DNA from: Apostichopus japonicus | Taxonomy: Eukaryota > Echinodermata > Holothuroidea > Aspidochirotida > Stichopodidae | Length of the DNA: 64,000 nucleotides | Reading direction: 5' to 3' | Assembly (NCBI RefSeq): GCF_037975245.1 | Contig: NC_092567.1 | Coordinates: 23,526,376 to 23,590,375, forward strand | In this document: positions 1 through 10,151 of the stretch, in pieces | How positions within the stretch are numbered: the first letter of the stretch is position 1 | Layout of the letters: each line of letters starts with the position of its first letter | Made by a program: the position numbers and the translations under genes | Notes under the pieces: model-generated | The model's database searches: none | Told to the model about the DNA's origin: nothing | The model's input: only the letters and a program-made list of their open reading frames with translations

Positions 1-1005
1 AGTGGTGTGGGTTACTATGGAATCAGGTACCGTATACAGGGTCAGACCTCCATAACGCCCTAATAATGTGATATTATGTATAAATAATGTTTTGATGTCA
101 TTTCACTAGTTGAGTGGGAATGAGGGGTGGGGATGATTGGAAAGCCCTAATCAGAATATATATGCTGTTGCATGTGCTGTATTCATACAATTTGATATAT
201 CATAGAGAAAATAGGGATGTACACTGTTATGGCTTTCTCCTATTGTTTGAGAAAGATTTTTTTACCATTTCCAACAGCATAGATTAAGGTGATGTATATT
301 AAATGTAAAGTAGAAGGTTTTTTTTTCAACTATTAGGGTCCCAATGTGTGTGAGAATTTAATGAACAGTCTAATATTAATTTTTGACCATCTTATTTTCA
401 CCGTTTCAAAGTTTTGATGTCATTCCAAATTGATGAACTGCTTAATCTCAAATGCATCAGTGTAGAAAATGATCTTGTCCAACTTTTACAGGCTCCACCC
501 ATATGTGGAACCATAATGTTGGGCAAAAGGGAGGGGGGGGGGGTTGCTGGAGGAGGAAACTGGGAAAGCAGCTATGTAGGTTAGAGCTATCATTAGGATC
601 AAATATTTGAAAGCATAGGATTTTATGTGTATTCATCCTTGTTGAATGGGATGGAGGGTCGGGGAGGGGTGGGGGGTGTCCAATTGACTTGGCTGCCCTA
701 TTGGTCGTCTATTTGCTTTTCTACCTGCTACGTAAAGTTTGATATGTCCTGAAAATTACAGTTTGTACACTATCACTCTATCTAGATCATTGCATGTGGC
801 AAGTGGTGTGGGTTACTATGGAATCAGGTACCGTATACAGGGTCAGACCAAATACATCAGCGTAGAAAATTACCTTGTCCAACTTTTACAGGCTCCACCT
901 ATATGTGGGTGTAGCCATCATGTGGGGCAATAAGGGGGGGGTTGCTGCAGGGGGAAACTGGGAAAGCAGCTATATGTAGGTTAGAGCTATTGCTAGTACC
1001 CCCAC
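1..1005 (-). repeat. Satellite array edge, reverse orientation
   Basis: This is the reverse complement of the roughly 785-bp satellite that fills 10152-26790. The landmark containing GGTACCGTATAC appears near position 30 and again near 830, so one full monomer of about 799 bp is present. A second monomer follows with an internal deletion after the landmark (near 848), jumping straight to the module that begins with the CATCAG/GTAGAAAA stretch. The array runs off the left edge of the window, so its true size is unknown. It has no convincing coding potential. Confidence 0.9.
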
Positions 1006-2290
1006 ACACTATACTGTTTACCAAGATTTATGTAGGTTGGCTAGTTTCTTGTCTGAGATAAGATGTAAAGGCTGAAAAATATTAATTCAAAGACTTGTTT
1101 TCAATAAAAAACACATATTCAAGTTCAGACATAGAAACTACCTTGAGTTGCCACTTCCAATATTCACATAAAAGGACTCCAAAGTTAAAACAATACTCCA
1201 ATATAAAAATCAGTGCCCCCACACACTATACTGTAGATCAAGATTGATATAGGGTGTGCTGTTTCTTGTCTGAAATATGAGGTAAAAGTCTGTGGGAACA
1301 GGAACGCTTTTAAAACTACATTACTACTGGATCTAATTTAAGGATACAATAACTTTTGCATATTGAAGGGTGCATCAAAGTATATACAAAGTTATCTCAT
1401 GTACACATATCTTTGAATTCTTTCTGAAATTGTTTTTATCATATACCAGTACATTTGAGAGTTAATTTTGAAATTCATTGTATTCAAGCAATGCATGCAT
1501 ATTACAGAAACACACATGAGTATGAAATTGTCTTTATCATATACCAGTACATTTGAGAGTTATTTTTGAAATTCATTGTATTCAAGCAATGCATACATAT
1601 TACAGAAACACACATTAGTATTAGAACCAGTCCCCCTATTGAGGTATGTGTGCAGACAGCTCACATTTTTAATCACTGACATGAATTTCTTATTTTGTCA
1701 AGATATCATGAAACCTATATAAACTGCATTACTACTGTGTCTATTTTAAAGGTACAATCATAATTTTGAATAATGAAGGGTGCATTAAAGTATATGCTAA
1801 GTTATCTCATCCCTTTTGGAAAACACTGATGGAATTCTGAAAAAGTAAACGGTGAGGTTACCTAGCTGGTCTTTTCAATGCGTGAGTAGGAAACTGGTCT
1901 TTAATTGGCATTACAACAAACTTGGTATACCTTGCAAAATACTGAAAAGTTAACATATACACATATCTTTGACTTCTTTCTGAAATTGTTTTTATCATAT
2001 ACCAGTTCATTTGAGAGTTATGTTTGAAATTCATTGTATTGAAGCAATGCATGTATATTACATAAACACACATTAGTATCAGAACCAGTTACACTGTTGA
2101 GTAATGTGTGCAGGGTGCATCAAAGTATATACAAAGTTATCTCATCCACTATTGGAAAACACTGATGGAAATTCGGAAAAAGAAAACGTTGAGGGTACCT
2201 AGCTAGTCTTTTCAATGCGTGAGTAGGAAACTGGTCTTAAATTGGCATTACACAAACTTGGTATACCTTGCAAAATACTGAAAAGTTAAG
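1006..2290. repeat. Cluster of duplicated low-copy modules
   Basis: Several non-coding modules repeat here. A block starting with GGGTGCATCAAAG recurs near 1369, 1780 and 2112; the last two copies are about 337 bp apart and share the downstream stretch through the GAGTAGGAAACTGGTCTT motif. A 97-bp unit beginning GAAATTGT is in tandem at about 1428 and 1525, with a third diverged copy near 1981. A module starting CCCCACACACTATACTG occurs near 1000 and 1207, with relatives in the same orientation at 9220-9540. No reading frame longer than about 70 codons looks real. Confidence 0.7.
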
Positions 2291-2695
2291 GTCAATACTT
2301 GGGAAAACATGGGATGAGGTGGTCTATATCAGTGAGCTAAATGCGCGGCTAATTCCATGCTATCTTTGAATTATACTCTTTGAATTATAGTTGCACATAT
2401 CTCATAAATGGGCGTAGGAATGATTTGTGTGCACCCTACTTGGCTTAAGTGAGCAGTAATAATTGCATTTGTGAAGATCGATGCTGTCATAGTGACTAAA
2501 ACAGTCCATTTGAGTGCATTCAGGGTAGGTGTACAGAGCTCCCAACTGACCCTCATTTCGCGGGTTGGACCCGCATTCTAACACCCAAACCCGTTGACCC
2601 GCGCAAGCGTCCGAAAAACCCGCATTGTCATTGTCAAGTATACAAAAAAAAATGCATCAAATTTTGACTTAGCAACCATCATTTCTTTAGCATTT
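2291..2695. other. No gene seen
   Basis: Unique-looking AT-rich sequence between the duplicated modules and the foldback transposon. Overlapping minus-strand frames of about 60 codons near 2371-2584 lack splice sites or recognisable motifs. Confidence 0.5.
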
Positions 2696-2703
2696 AGCAT
2701 AAT

Positions 2704-3366
2704 GGTTACATCTCTATGTTCCGACGTCTCTAGGTTCCGACGTCTCTATGTTCCGACGTCTCTATGTTCCGACGTCTCTATGTTCCGACAATTTTTTCGG
2801 ACTCAATTTTTTTGGACCAAAATTGTTGACCAACATGTTTTCGGACCAACTTTTTTCGGACCAAAATTATTTTAGACCAACATATTTTTATGACCAATTT
2901 TTTTTTGGACCAAAATTTTTGACACCAACATGTTTTCGGACCAACTTTTTTCAGACCAAAATGTTTTTTGACCAAACTGATTTTGGTCCCAAAAAATTTG
3001 AGTACAAACAATTAAATTTCGGGTCACAAGCAATTTTCGGTCACAAGCACTATTTGGGTCATAACAAACTTTGGGCCCTTTTTTTCCTGAAAAAAATTTG
3101 GTGCGTCCAAAAAATTGTGTCCCCAAAAAGGTAGGTCAGAAAAAATGTTGGTCCAAAAAAATTGAGTCCCCCCCAAAAAAAAATTGGGTCCCAAAAAATT
3201 TGGGGCCCAAAAAATTAAGTCCCCCAAAAAATTTGGTCCGAAAAATGGGGGACCAAAAATATTGAGTCTCCAAAAAAAAATTGGGTCCGAAAAAATTTGG
3301 GTCAAAAAAATTAGAGTCCAAACAATTTGTCGGAACATAGAGACGTCGGAACATAGGGATGTCACC
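2704..3366. mobile_element. Foldback non-autonomous DNA transposon
   Basis: The 663-bp element is flanked by the exact 8-bp direct repeat AGCATAAT at 2696-2703 and 3367-3374. The left end reads GGTTACATCTCTATGTTCCG and the reverse complement of the right end reads GGTGACATCCCTATGTTCCG (18 of 20 match). Just inside the left end the 14-bp unit GTTCCGACGTCTCT repeats five times; two reverse copies lie at the right end. The interior is a degenerate array of GGACCAAAATTTTT-like units on the left and the complementary TTGGTCCGAAAAA-like units on the right, so most of the element could fold into one long imperfect hairpin. There is no transposase. The 8-bp duplication suits hAT-like or Merlin-like transposition, but the ends do not settle the superfamily. 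Frames rich in Phe-Gly-Pro or Lys on both strands are artefacts of the repeat. Confidence 0.88.
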
Positions 3367-3374
3367 AGCATAAT

Positions 3375-4963
3375 AGAGTATAAAACCTCCTTTACAGCAT
3401 CATTTGAACCACAAATTAGCCTATATTTCTTTTCATTGGGGTGAGCAGCGAACATTTTCATGCCATGGGAAGAATGAATTATCCCCTACTATTCAATTTA
3501 TTGATGTTACACACAAAAAAAATGCATATTTCTCAGAAAATATTGGGTGACAAAAGAATTCAAAAGGGGGGACACCCCCTCCCCTTATAACCCTCCCCCA
3601 GAACGGCGATTCATGGCATGGACCCGCATTTGCCTTCTCAAGAGTTGGGAGCTATGGGTGTATGTCTTCGAACACAAATAGGTTTCTCTCCATGCCATAT
3701 GTAGCACAGAGAACATATCCCTGTAGAATCTTTGCCCTCTTTCAGCTGATCACTTAACTGACCTCCAAGGTAATAACACCTCTGCATTAGTATGACCTTG
3801 GCCATACTCACAACACACTCAGTGACCATCAGCTACTTCAGGCCTTTTCATACAGTTTATATTCACACAGTGCAAACAATAACAATGTGTTAAGTCATCA
3901 TATGCATGTGTATAGCCTATGCTTGCAGTGTGGCTATGTTGTAACAGGTGAACATGTATTGCAGGGATGAAATGTTGAAATTAAGTTAATGGACCATGAA
4001 CATTTCATTTTGTTTAAATTTCCAAGGAATAGGGATTGTAGTAGCTCTAGGCCTATAGTCAACCAGCTTAGCTTTGAGCAGAAGCAAAAAATGCAGGATT
4101 AACACATTTTTTTTATAAGTTTTAGCTGGTGAATGTGCCAAGCAAGTCTGTAGCAACTTCCCAGGCTAAGCAAACTGTATGTAATTATGTACTAAGCAAA
4201 CTAGACATAGTATGGGAGCCTCTATGACCATATTGTGTGTTATACCAGTTAAGCAAGCTTTATCCTGTAGTTTGTCACCTCAACTTCAGTTGTCGGGTTT
4301 GGACCCCAGAATTCCCTGAAAGACCCCCAATACAGGTGACACCTTATCTTGCACATGGACCAAACTGTGGCAAAAGGAAGTTATAAGAAGAGAAAAAGTT
4401 GCAATGTTCCTTGTCTGGAAGGGGCTGTTTAGTCACCACGCAGCTGATTCAGTTAGTTCAGTTACAGTAGTTCAGACAAACCATTAACCAAAATGCCTGT
4501 TCATGAGATTACAAAAAAAAATGAATATAAAGGACAAGAGTATGGTTGAATAGGTTTCATCATCAGGTTCCTTTCCCCCTTCCCTCTCATCATACATTGT
4601 ACATTATTGAAACTTGGTCATAAGGAGCTGCTACTAGTGGGTCTTATGCAGCCTTGAGTGACCAAATCCACTTTTCACATCACGTCACATTATCAGTGAG
4701 CTACTTTGGCTTCTACTGTACTATTTATCATACCCCTAACCTATCTGTCTCTCAAGCTAACCTCAGAAACCAAAGCCTGGCAGTCATCTTACAGTAAAAC
4801 TATAGGCTTTGGGTACATTACAATTACATTCCATTTACAATCCACTATACTCTCCTTGAAAATAAAAACAGCTGATGAAATATTTATGACCTCTGTTGTA
4901 AAGTATAACTGAGCTAGCTAGGTCTTTATGGTAGGCTCTCAGTATCAAATCGTGGGCAATTGA
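3375..4963. other. No gene seen
   Basis: About 1.6 kb without a supported feature. Short C-rich tracts occur near 3570-3600. A weak minus-strand frame at 3638-3829 and a plus-strand frame at 4706-4912 have no motif or splice context. Confidence 0.5.
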
Positions 4964-5016
4964 CATACCAGGCGCGTATCCAGGAGGGGGGGTGTGGGAG
5001 CACGCGCCCCCCAGGT

Positions 5017-5153
5017 AAGAAAAAGAAGAGAGAAAAAAAGAGAGAAGAAAAAAGGAAAAAAAAAGGGGGAAAAAGAGGAGGAAGGAGAGGAAGGAAGGGA
5101 AAAGAAAAAGAAGAAAGAGAGAAAGGAGAAAAAGGAGGGAACAGAAGAAAAAC
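5017..5153 (+). repeat. Polypurine tract
   Basis: Nearly pure A/G sequence, GAAGAGAG-like, inside the outer hAT-like element. Poly-Lys/Glu frames on the plus strand and Phe/Ser-rich frames on the minus strand are composition artefacts. Confidence 0.9.
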
Positions 5154-5319
5154 CCCAAGACACCGGGAAGAGAAAGAGGAACAGTGACATAATTACAGCA
5201 CTGATCCCTATTATATACACACGGTAGTCAGTGACAGATCGAGAAGGGGCGTCCGCCTCAGCCTACCCCTTACACCAACAACTCCATTTTTGACGTTTCC
5301 ATTTTCCTCTCTCACTAAT

Positions 5320-5324
<5 letters not shown>

Positions 5325-5399
<75 letters not shown>

Positions 5400-5403
5400 A
5401 TGC
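5325..5403. repeat. (TA)n microsatellite
   Basis: About 38 nearly uninterrupted TA dinucleotides. Confidence 0.95.
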
Positions 5404-5561
5404 TATATATAGTATATCATGGCGCGTGTGTATGTATGGACGCCTTAAACAATTGTAAATTTGTGTTATGAAACCAATTGTGGCTGGTCTTGAACTCGAC
5501 TTAGTCGTCGGGCATAGGCGTACGAGGCGGGGGGGGCAGGGGGGCAGACTGCCCCCCCAAA

Positions 5562-5711
5562 TTTCCAGAGGACAAGAAATTCGGGCAAAAGTCCTGAAAA
5601 ATTCGGGCAGTCTAAGAGGAGAAAAAAAAAATATATATATATATTTTTTTTCTCCTCTTAGGCTGTCTGAATTGTTCAGGACTTTTGCCCGAATTTCTTG
5701 TCCTCTGGAAA
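5562..5711. repeat. Long inverted repeat (near-perfect palindrome)
   Basis: Two arms of about 70 bp run from TTTCCAGAGGACAAGAAATT to its complement ending CTGGAAA, meeting at a short AT-rich centre near 5630-5645. The arms differ at only a few positions, so the transcript or single strand would form a strong hairpin. Confidence 0.9.
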
Positions 5712-5910
5712 TATATATATGTATATAAATATGCAGTAGCTTGCCCGAATCTTTTTCAAATTTTTGCCCGACAATTCCATGATTTTCTTTATTTAGCATC
5801 ATGATACCCGAATATTTCCGTGTAACACCACCGTAAGCGCAGTTCATCTGGGCTACCACGCTTTTTGCACGATCAATTTTTTTTCTAACTAGTCAATTGT
5901 ATACCTGGAC

Positions 5911-6564
5911 CAAGGGCGGAGGAACCGGGGGGCACAGGGGGCACGTGCCCCCCACTTTACCTCAGGTTAAAAATGTGCCTTTTTTCTACATAAAAATTGA
6001 GGTGCCTCAAGTTAGCAAGAGGCCAGGGAACCAGAATGAACACTCGGGAAGGGCCGTTTCCGGCCATCTGAGGGGTTTGTAAAACCAAAAATTTTCTAGT
6101 ACGCTCCGCGCCAACCGATGGTGGCGCTCCGCTCAGATAGTCGTGCATACAACTTTGCAAATCCTGGCTAAGCCTGTGACTTTTAATGAATTTCTGTGGG
6201 TCAAGCTCAAAGCTATTTCGAATGGAAAAGATTTGTTTAGATATTAACAAGAGAAAAACTCTAATTCGGAAGATTCTTACATTAGCAACTAGCATGATTT
6301 CACCTCATTTTGTCTCAAAAGAAAACTTGTTCTTTGTTTCCCAATTTGCGCATTGGATATTGCAGTGCTAGTATGCATATTTTCCTTTAGGGGGGGGGGG
6401 GGAGGGGGCGTTGATGGAGTGATGTGTTTACACAAATAAGATAATACAATAAGAGTTATAAAGGGTACTAAATATAAGGCTGCATCAGTCCAATCGAATA
6501 TCTGCAAAGTGCCCTTTGATGTCGGTGCCCCCCCCCAAGATTAAAAGTGCTTCCGTCGCCCTTG
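5911..6564. mobile_element. Nested hAT-like element, TSD ACCTGGAC
   Basis: The 654-bp insertion sits inside the 5513-7100 element and is flanked by the exact 8-bp duplication ACCTGGAC (5903-5910 and 6565-6572). The left end is CAAGGGCGGAGGAACC; the reverse complement of the right end is CAAGGGCGACGGAAGC (13 of 16). The perfect palindrome GGGGGCACGTGCCCCC lies about 26 bp inside the left end, and the conserved core is at 6051-6141. Being inside another bounded element, it is the younger insertion. Confidence 0.88.
6051..6141 (+). repeat. Conserved hAT-like core, copy 1
   Basis: A core of about 90 bp runs from a TTTCCGGC motif through AAAATTTTC and GTACGCTCCGCGCCAACC to CAGATAGT. It contains a hairpin, GCGCCAACC pairing with GGTGGCGC. 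It lies within element 5911-6564. Confidence 0.9.
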
Positions 6565-6944
6565 ACCTGGACATCCCAACATGAGTGTATATAAGAAACG
6601 TATTCTTGTTCATGGATGGTGGGGGGGGGTGCCTACAAGCCTAGAAGTACAGGTTTATCATATTCTTTGTTAAAATTGCAGTCTCACCCGACACAGCGAC
6701 ATTATCCCGCCTACGTGTCGTTGAACAATGTATGTTTTTCTGGAGGTAGCTGAGTACTATGTTAAAATAATAAATAAGGTAACTAAATAGGAGCTTAAAA
6801 AATATACTGTCCCATTTTTCCCCTACAAAGTGATGTTACCATTTTTCTTCTTCTAATTTACCAAATTTTTGGGGAAGTGTAAATTTCTAAAACGAGAGAT
6901 TATCAAATAAAGAATGTCTAGATGCAACTTTCAAGGCCTCAGAA

Positions 6945-7035
6945 GTGCTGTTTCCGGCAATCTGAGAGGCATTGCGTGCCAAAAATTTTCTTGTACGCTA
7001 CGCGCCAACCGATGGTGGCACTCCGCTTAGATAGT
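6945..7035 (+). repeat. Conserved hAT-like core, copy 2
   Basis: Same core, in plus orientation, 65 bp from the right end of element 5513-7100. GTACGCTACGCGCCAACC replaces the copy 1 motif. Confidence 0.9.
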
Positions 7036-7614
7036 GTCACGGGAACTTTCGGGCACAAAAAGATCTGCCCCCCAAACTGAAATGGTCCCGTACGCCTATG
7101 TCGTCGGGGAACATGACGCATTTCGGTATTAGCCCAGGATCTATATGCGAACTGCACTAGACATATGTCCTTCGATGCAACACTGTGATCCAGAGATAAA
7201 ATGTTATACAACGCGAACTTAATGCTAAGTGTTACCCCACCCCTAGTACCGTAACTCATACAATGAATCTAAAAATAAAAATTCCGCATGCGATTTGAGA
7301 ATTGAGCACATTTCCTGCTAATATCATGTAGTGGATCCAAAGGTGTATCATTGCCGGCGGGGGGGGGCGGACGCACACATTACTTCTTGAGATTGTTCCC
7401 ACCTGCATGAAAACGTGCGCCCCACAACCCTACGCCCACCCCTCTAATCGCTTCCCGATGAGTTACGAAACCAGACCCATCGTATACAAAATTCTACTTG
7501 GATTATTTGTCCCCTGATTTTTTTCTGTTGATGCCCATGCATTTCCCCAAACTAAATTTCTAAGCCATGAGATCTAAAACTTAAGGAGGCTTGGGAGCAT
7601 CATTGGGTCTGGGA

Positions 7615-7704
7615 AGTGTTATTTCCGGTGATCTGGGGGGTATATTTGCCAAAAATTTATTGTACGCTACGCGCGAACCCATGGTCGCGCTTCGCTTAGA
7701 TAGT
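7615..7704 (+). repeat. Conserved hAT-like core, copy 3 (orphan)
   Basis: Same core with more changes (GTACGCTACGCGCGAACC). No matching pair of ends or duplicated target site could be found around it, so it is probably a remnant of another insertion within 4969-8321. Confidence 0.8.
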
Positions 7705-8187
7705 ATCAGAGAACAGATACGCGTCCCCACCATTATCCACGACTGATCTGCGCCCATGCACCAATAAATTAACTGTGTCTGAATTTTCGAACTTTCCCTG
7801 ACCAACATTCCTAACAATCTTCCATCTTCTTGCGCAATTTTGACCGGTCTGTTAGGGATTGAAGGTTTTTCTGTATTGGCTGTCCATAAATAAAATTTTG
7901 TGCAACATTTTGGGTATGTTTTGAAGTGAATTTATTTCACGAGAAGTGTGAATTTTCAAATTCTGAACGAATAATGGGCTTAAAACCTTGAAAAGTGGGA
8001 CTGACGGGTATTGTGGGCCGCGACGTAGAATCACCTACAAAAGCAATGATCCACAGGAGATGCGATGAGGTCGAACATGATGTGTGACTGGTGACAATCT
8101 TCAAAAAGGTTATGGATGGAAATTGGGAAAATACTTGATTGACTCAGGCAAAAGTGAACATCTAGTGGGTCATTTTCAAGCCCGAGA

Positions 8188-8279
8188 TGTGCCATTTCCG
8201 GTGATCTGGGGGGGTGTCAAAACGAGAAATTTTCTTGTACGCTGCGCGCCGACCGATGGTGGCGCTCCGCTTAGATAGT
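8188..8279 (+). repeat. Conserved hAT-like core, copy 4
   Basis: Core copy ending 42 bp before the right end of the outer element 4969-8321 (GTACGCTGCGCGCCGACC variant). Confidence 0.88.
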
Positions 8280-8358
8280 CATTCGCGCCCCCCGGGTTAG
8301 AAAATCCTGGATACGCCCCTGCATACTGATGTAAAATCGACATATATGTATATGTAGT

Positions 8359-8383
8359 GTTGGAACATAGAGGTGTCAGAACA
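8359..8383 (-). repeat. Relic of a foldback-element end
   Basis: GTTGGAACATAGAGGTGTC resembles the right end of the foldback element at 2704-3366 (GTCGGAACATAGAGACGTC). No partner end is seen. Confidence 0.45.
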
Positions 8384-8389
8384 GATTAG

Positions 8390-10151
8390 AGATTATTGCA
8401 TGCAGTTAGGTGTGTTTAACATCTATATGTACAGTAGCTTTAGAAATCAAGAGAACTTTAACCATAATTTTTTGCATTGGAGAGCTCTGCTGTAGTTCCT
8501 AGGCTGATAAATAAATGCTGTAGATATGATAGTGATTCTGAGTTTTGTAGGGCATTATTGATGTTAATTATGAAAAACACATACAACAGGCGTGGTTAAA
8601 GGGACATCAGATTTATGCCCGATGCTGAGATTGAAGACTGACAAACAGTGTATGGGAATATTTTGATTTTCAAAAACCAGGTTTATAGCTATGTGATAGG
8701 CCACATGCCGCTAAAGAGGGAATTTTGAAGTGAATCCCATAATCTTCAGTGGTCATGTTATCAAACTATATATATACTTTATGTAGGCATTCATTGGTAT
8801 GATACTATCCTTGTTATACGAGTGATTCACCTGGCACCTTCTATGTAACCTGCTAAACACTACACTGTGTAATAGGTTCAGGCTCATTCATGGTCGAAAA
8901 TTTAAATAAAAAATGAGACATCCACGTGCAAAATAATCCCCAAATTATGATGGCATCCCTGGGTTCAAAAAGGAGAATTAATGCTTTCTTTTTGTATCCT
9001 TGATGGACAGAACATTCCCAGAGACACTACATGTGTACTAAAGTGGTATGTATAAATACAATTGAGATTGGTCAGTGTTTGGACTGTCATTAGGCCAAAT
9101 ATGAGCTCAAATATGTGTTTTTGTTTTTTTTTGGTTCAATACATACAAAACACATGTTTGAGCTCAGACTTGTGCAAATTTTCCACAACCTAGTACTCCA
9201 AACTGAAAACAGTACCCCAAATTGTACCGTATATCAAGATAGTTGTGCTAGTTTTGTCTCTAAAATTAGAAGTTAAAGTTGGAAAAGTTTAGTTTAAAGA
9301 TTTGTTAACAACAAAAAACACATATTTGAGCTCAGTCATAGCAAGTAACTTGATTTTTCATTTCAGATTATCACATACAAGGACACCAAAGTTAAAACAG
9401 TACTCCAAAATAAAATGCAGTACCCCCACACACTGTACTGTATATCAAGAGTTATATAAGGTGCACTGTTTTTTGTCTGAAATATGAAGTAAAAGTTGGA
9501 ATTTTTTGTTCAAAGACTTGTTTTCAATACAAACACATGTTTAAGCTCAGTGTATGTTATCATCGATTAAAATGGTTATACTACAGTAACACACAAAAGT
9601 ATTTGGACCAAGTTCGCCTTATCGAGGTAAGCATATGTACACATAGTAAATCACATGCATATATTCACAGTCAATTTCAGTATATTAATTTGGCATGAGA
9701 ATATTGAGGTATGCAATTGTTTGCACTGTTAGTTAGTTGGTAATATTCACAGTCAATTTCAATTTATTCAAGTTTTCATATTCTATTAATATTGATTTTG
9801 TTTGAGGAGTGAATTATAAGAAAGAATTTTACTGGCTTATACCACAATGGAACAGTAATATCCGAAATAAGGAAACACACAATATTCGGGGTACCGGACT
9901 CACTTTTGATGTACTTTTTATAATGTATAATTTTATTATGTTAAATTCAGATATAAATGATAAGAATATACATGTGGAAAATAGAACTGCCTGGTCAGTT
10001 TCCATTTCATCACTATCATAGAACTTGTATTTTGAAGGTGTGTGACAGAAAGTCCCACATTTATTGAGAGGACACAAATCAGTCCCCCAATGTACTGTTC
10101 AAAATGTGCCAACGTAATGGTCCCCCAAATGTAGAGAAGGTTTGTATGCAT
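8390..10151. other. No gene; diverged repeat modules at 9130-9560
   Basis: No supported gene. At 9220-9300 and 9420-9545 there are modules with CCCCACACACTGTACTG, TTTGTCTGAAATATG and the following ACACAT-G-TT-AGCTCAG motif. They match, in the same orientation, modules at 1000-1300. Thus the same module types flank the 9-kb unique segment on both sides, while the satellites outside them are inverted relative to each other. Confidence 0.55.

Larger units (their letters stand above)
5513..7100. mobile_element. hAT-like non-autonomous element, TSD TCGTCGGG
   Basis: The 1588-bp element is flanked by the exact 8-bp duplication TCGTCGGG (5505-5512 and 7101-7108). The left end is CATAGGCGTACGAGGC; the reverse complement of the right end is CATAGGCGTACGGGAC (14 of 16 match). 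A G-run hairpin follows the left end (GGGGGGCAG pairing with CTGCCCCCC), and the conserved core (6945-7035) lies 65 bp from the right end. It contains a 150-bp palindrome and the nested element 5911-6564. An 8-bp duplication with ends starting CA is typical of hAT transposition. No transposase is encoded. Confidence 0.88.
4969..8321. mobile_element. Probable outer hAT-like element hosting nested insertions
   Basis: The left end CAGGCGCGTATCCAGG (4969) and the reverse complement of the right end CAGGGGCGTATCCAGG (ending 8321) match at 15 of 16 bases. The left end is followed by a G-run and C-run that can pair (4985-5012), and a conserved core lies 40 bp from the right end (8188-8279), the same layout as the better-bounded elements here. 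The flanks share only the 5-bp CATAC (4964-4968 and 8322-8326), not a clear 8-bp duplication, so the pairing of these ends is less certain. If correct, the element was later hit by the 5513-7100 insertion, which was itself hit by 5911-6564. A further core copy at 7615-7704 suggests another, unresolved insertion. Confidence 0.55.

Noticed and set aside
2748..3461. Phe-Gly-Pro-rich and Lys-rich frames up to 145 codons on both strands
   Set aside because: They are translations of the GGACCAAAATTT-type array inside the foldback element; opposite strands give equally long frames.
4835..5227. Lys/Glu-rich and Phe/Ser-rich frames of 75-107 codons
   Set aside because: Composition artefact of the polypurine tract at 5017-5153.
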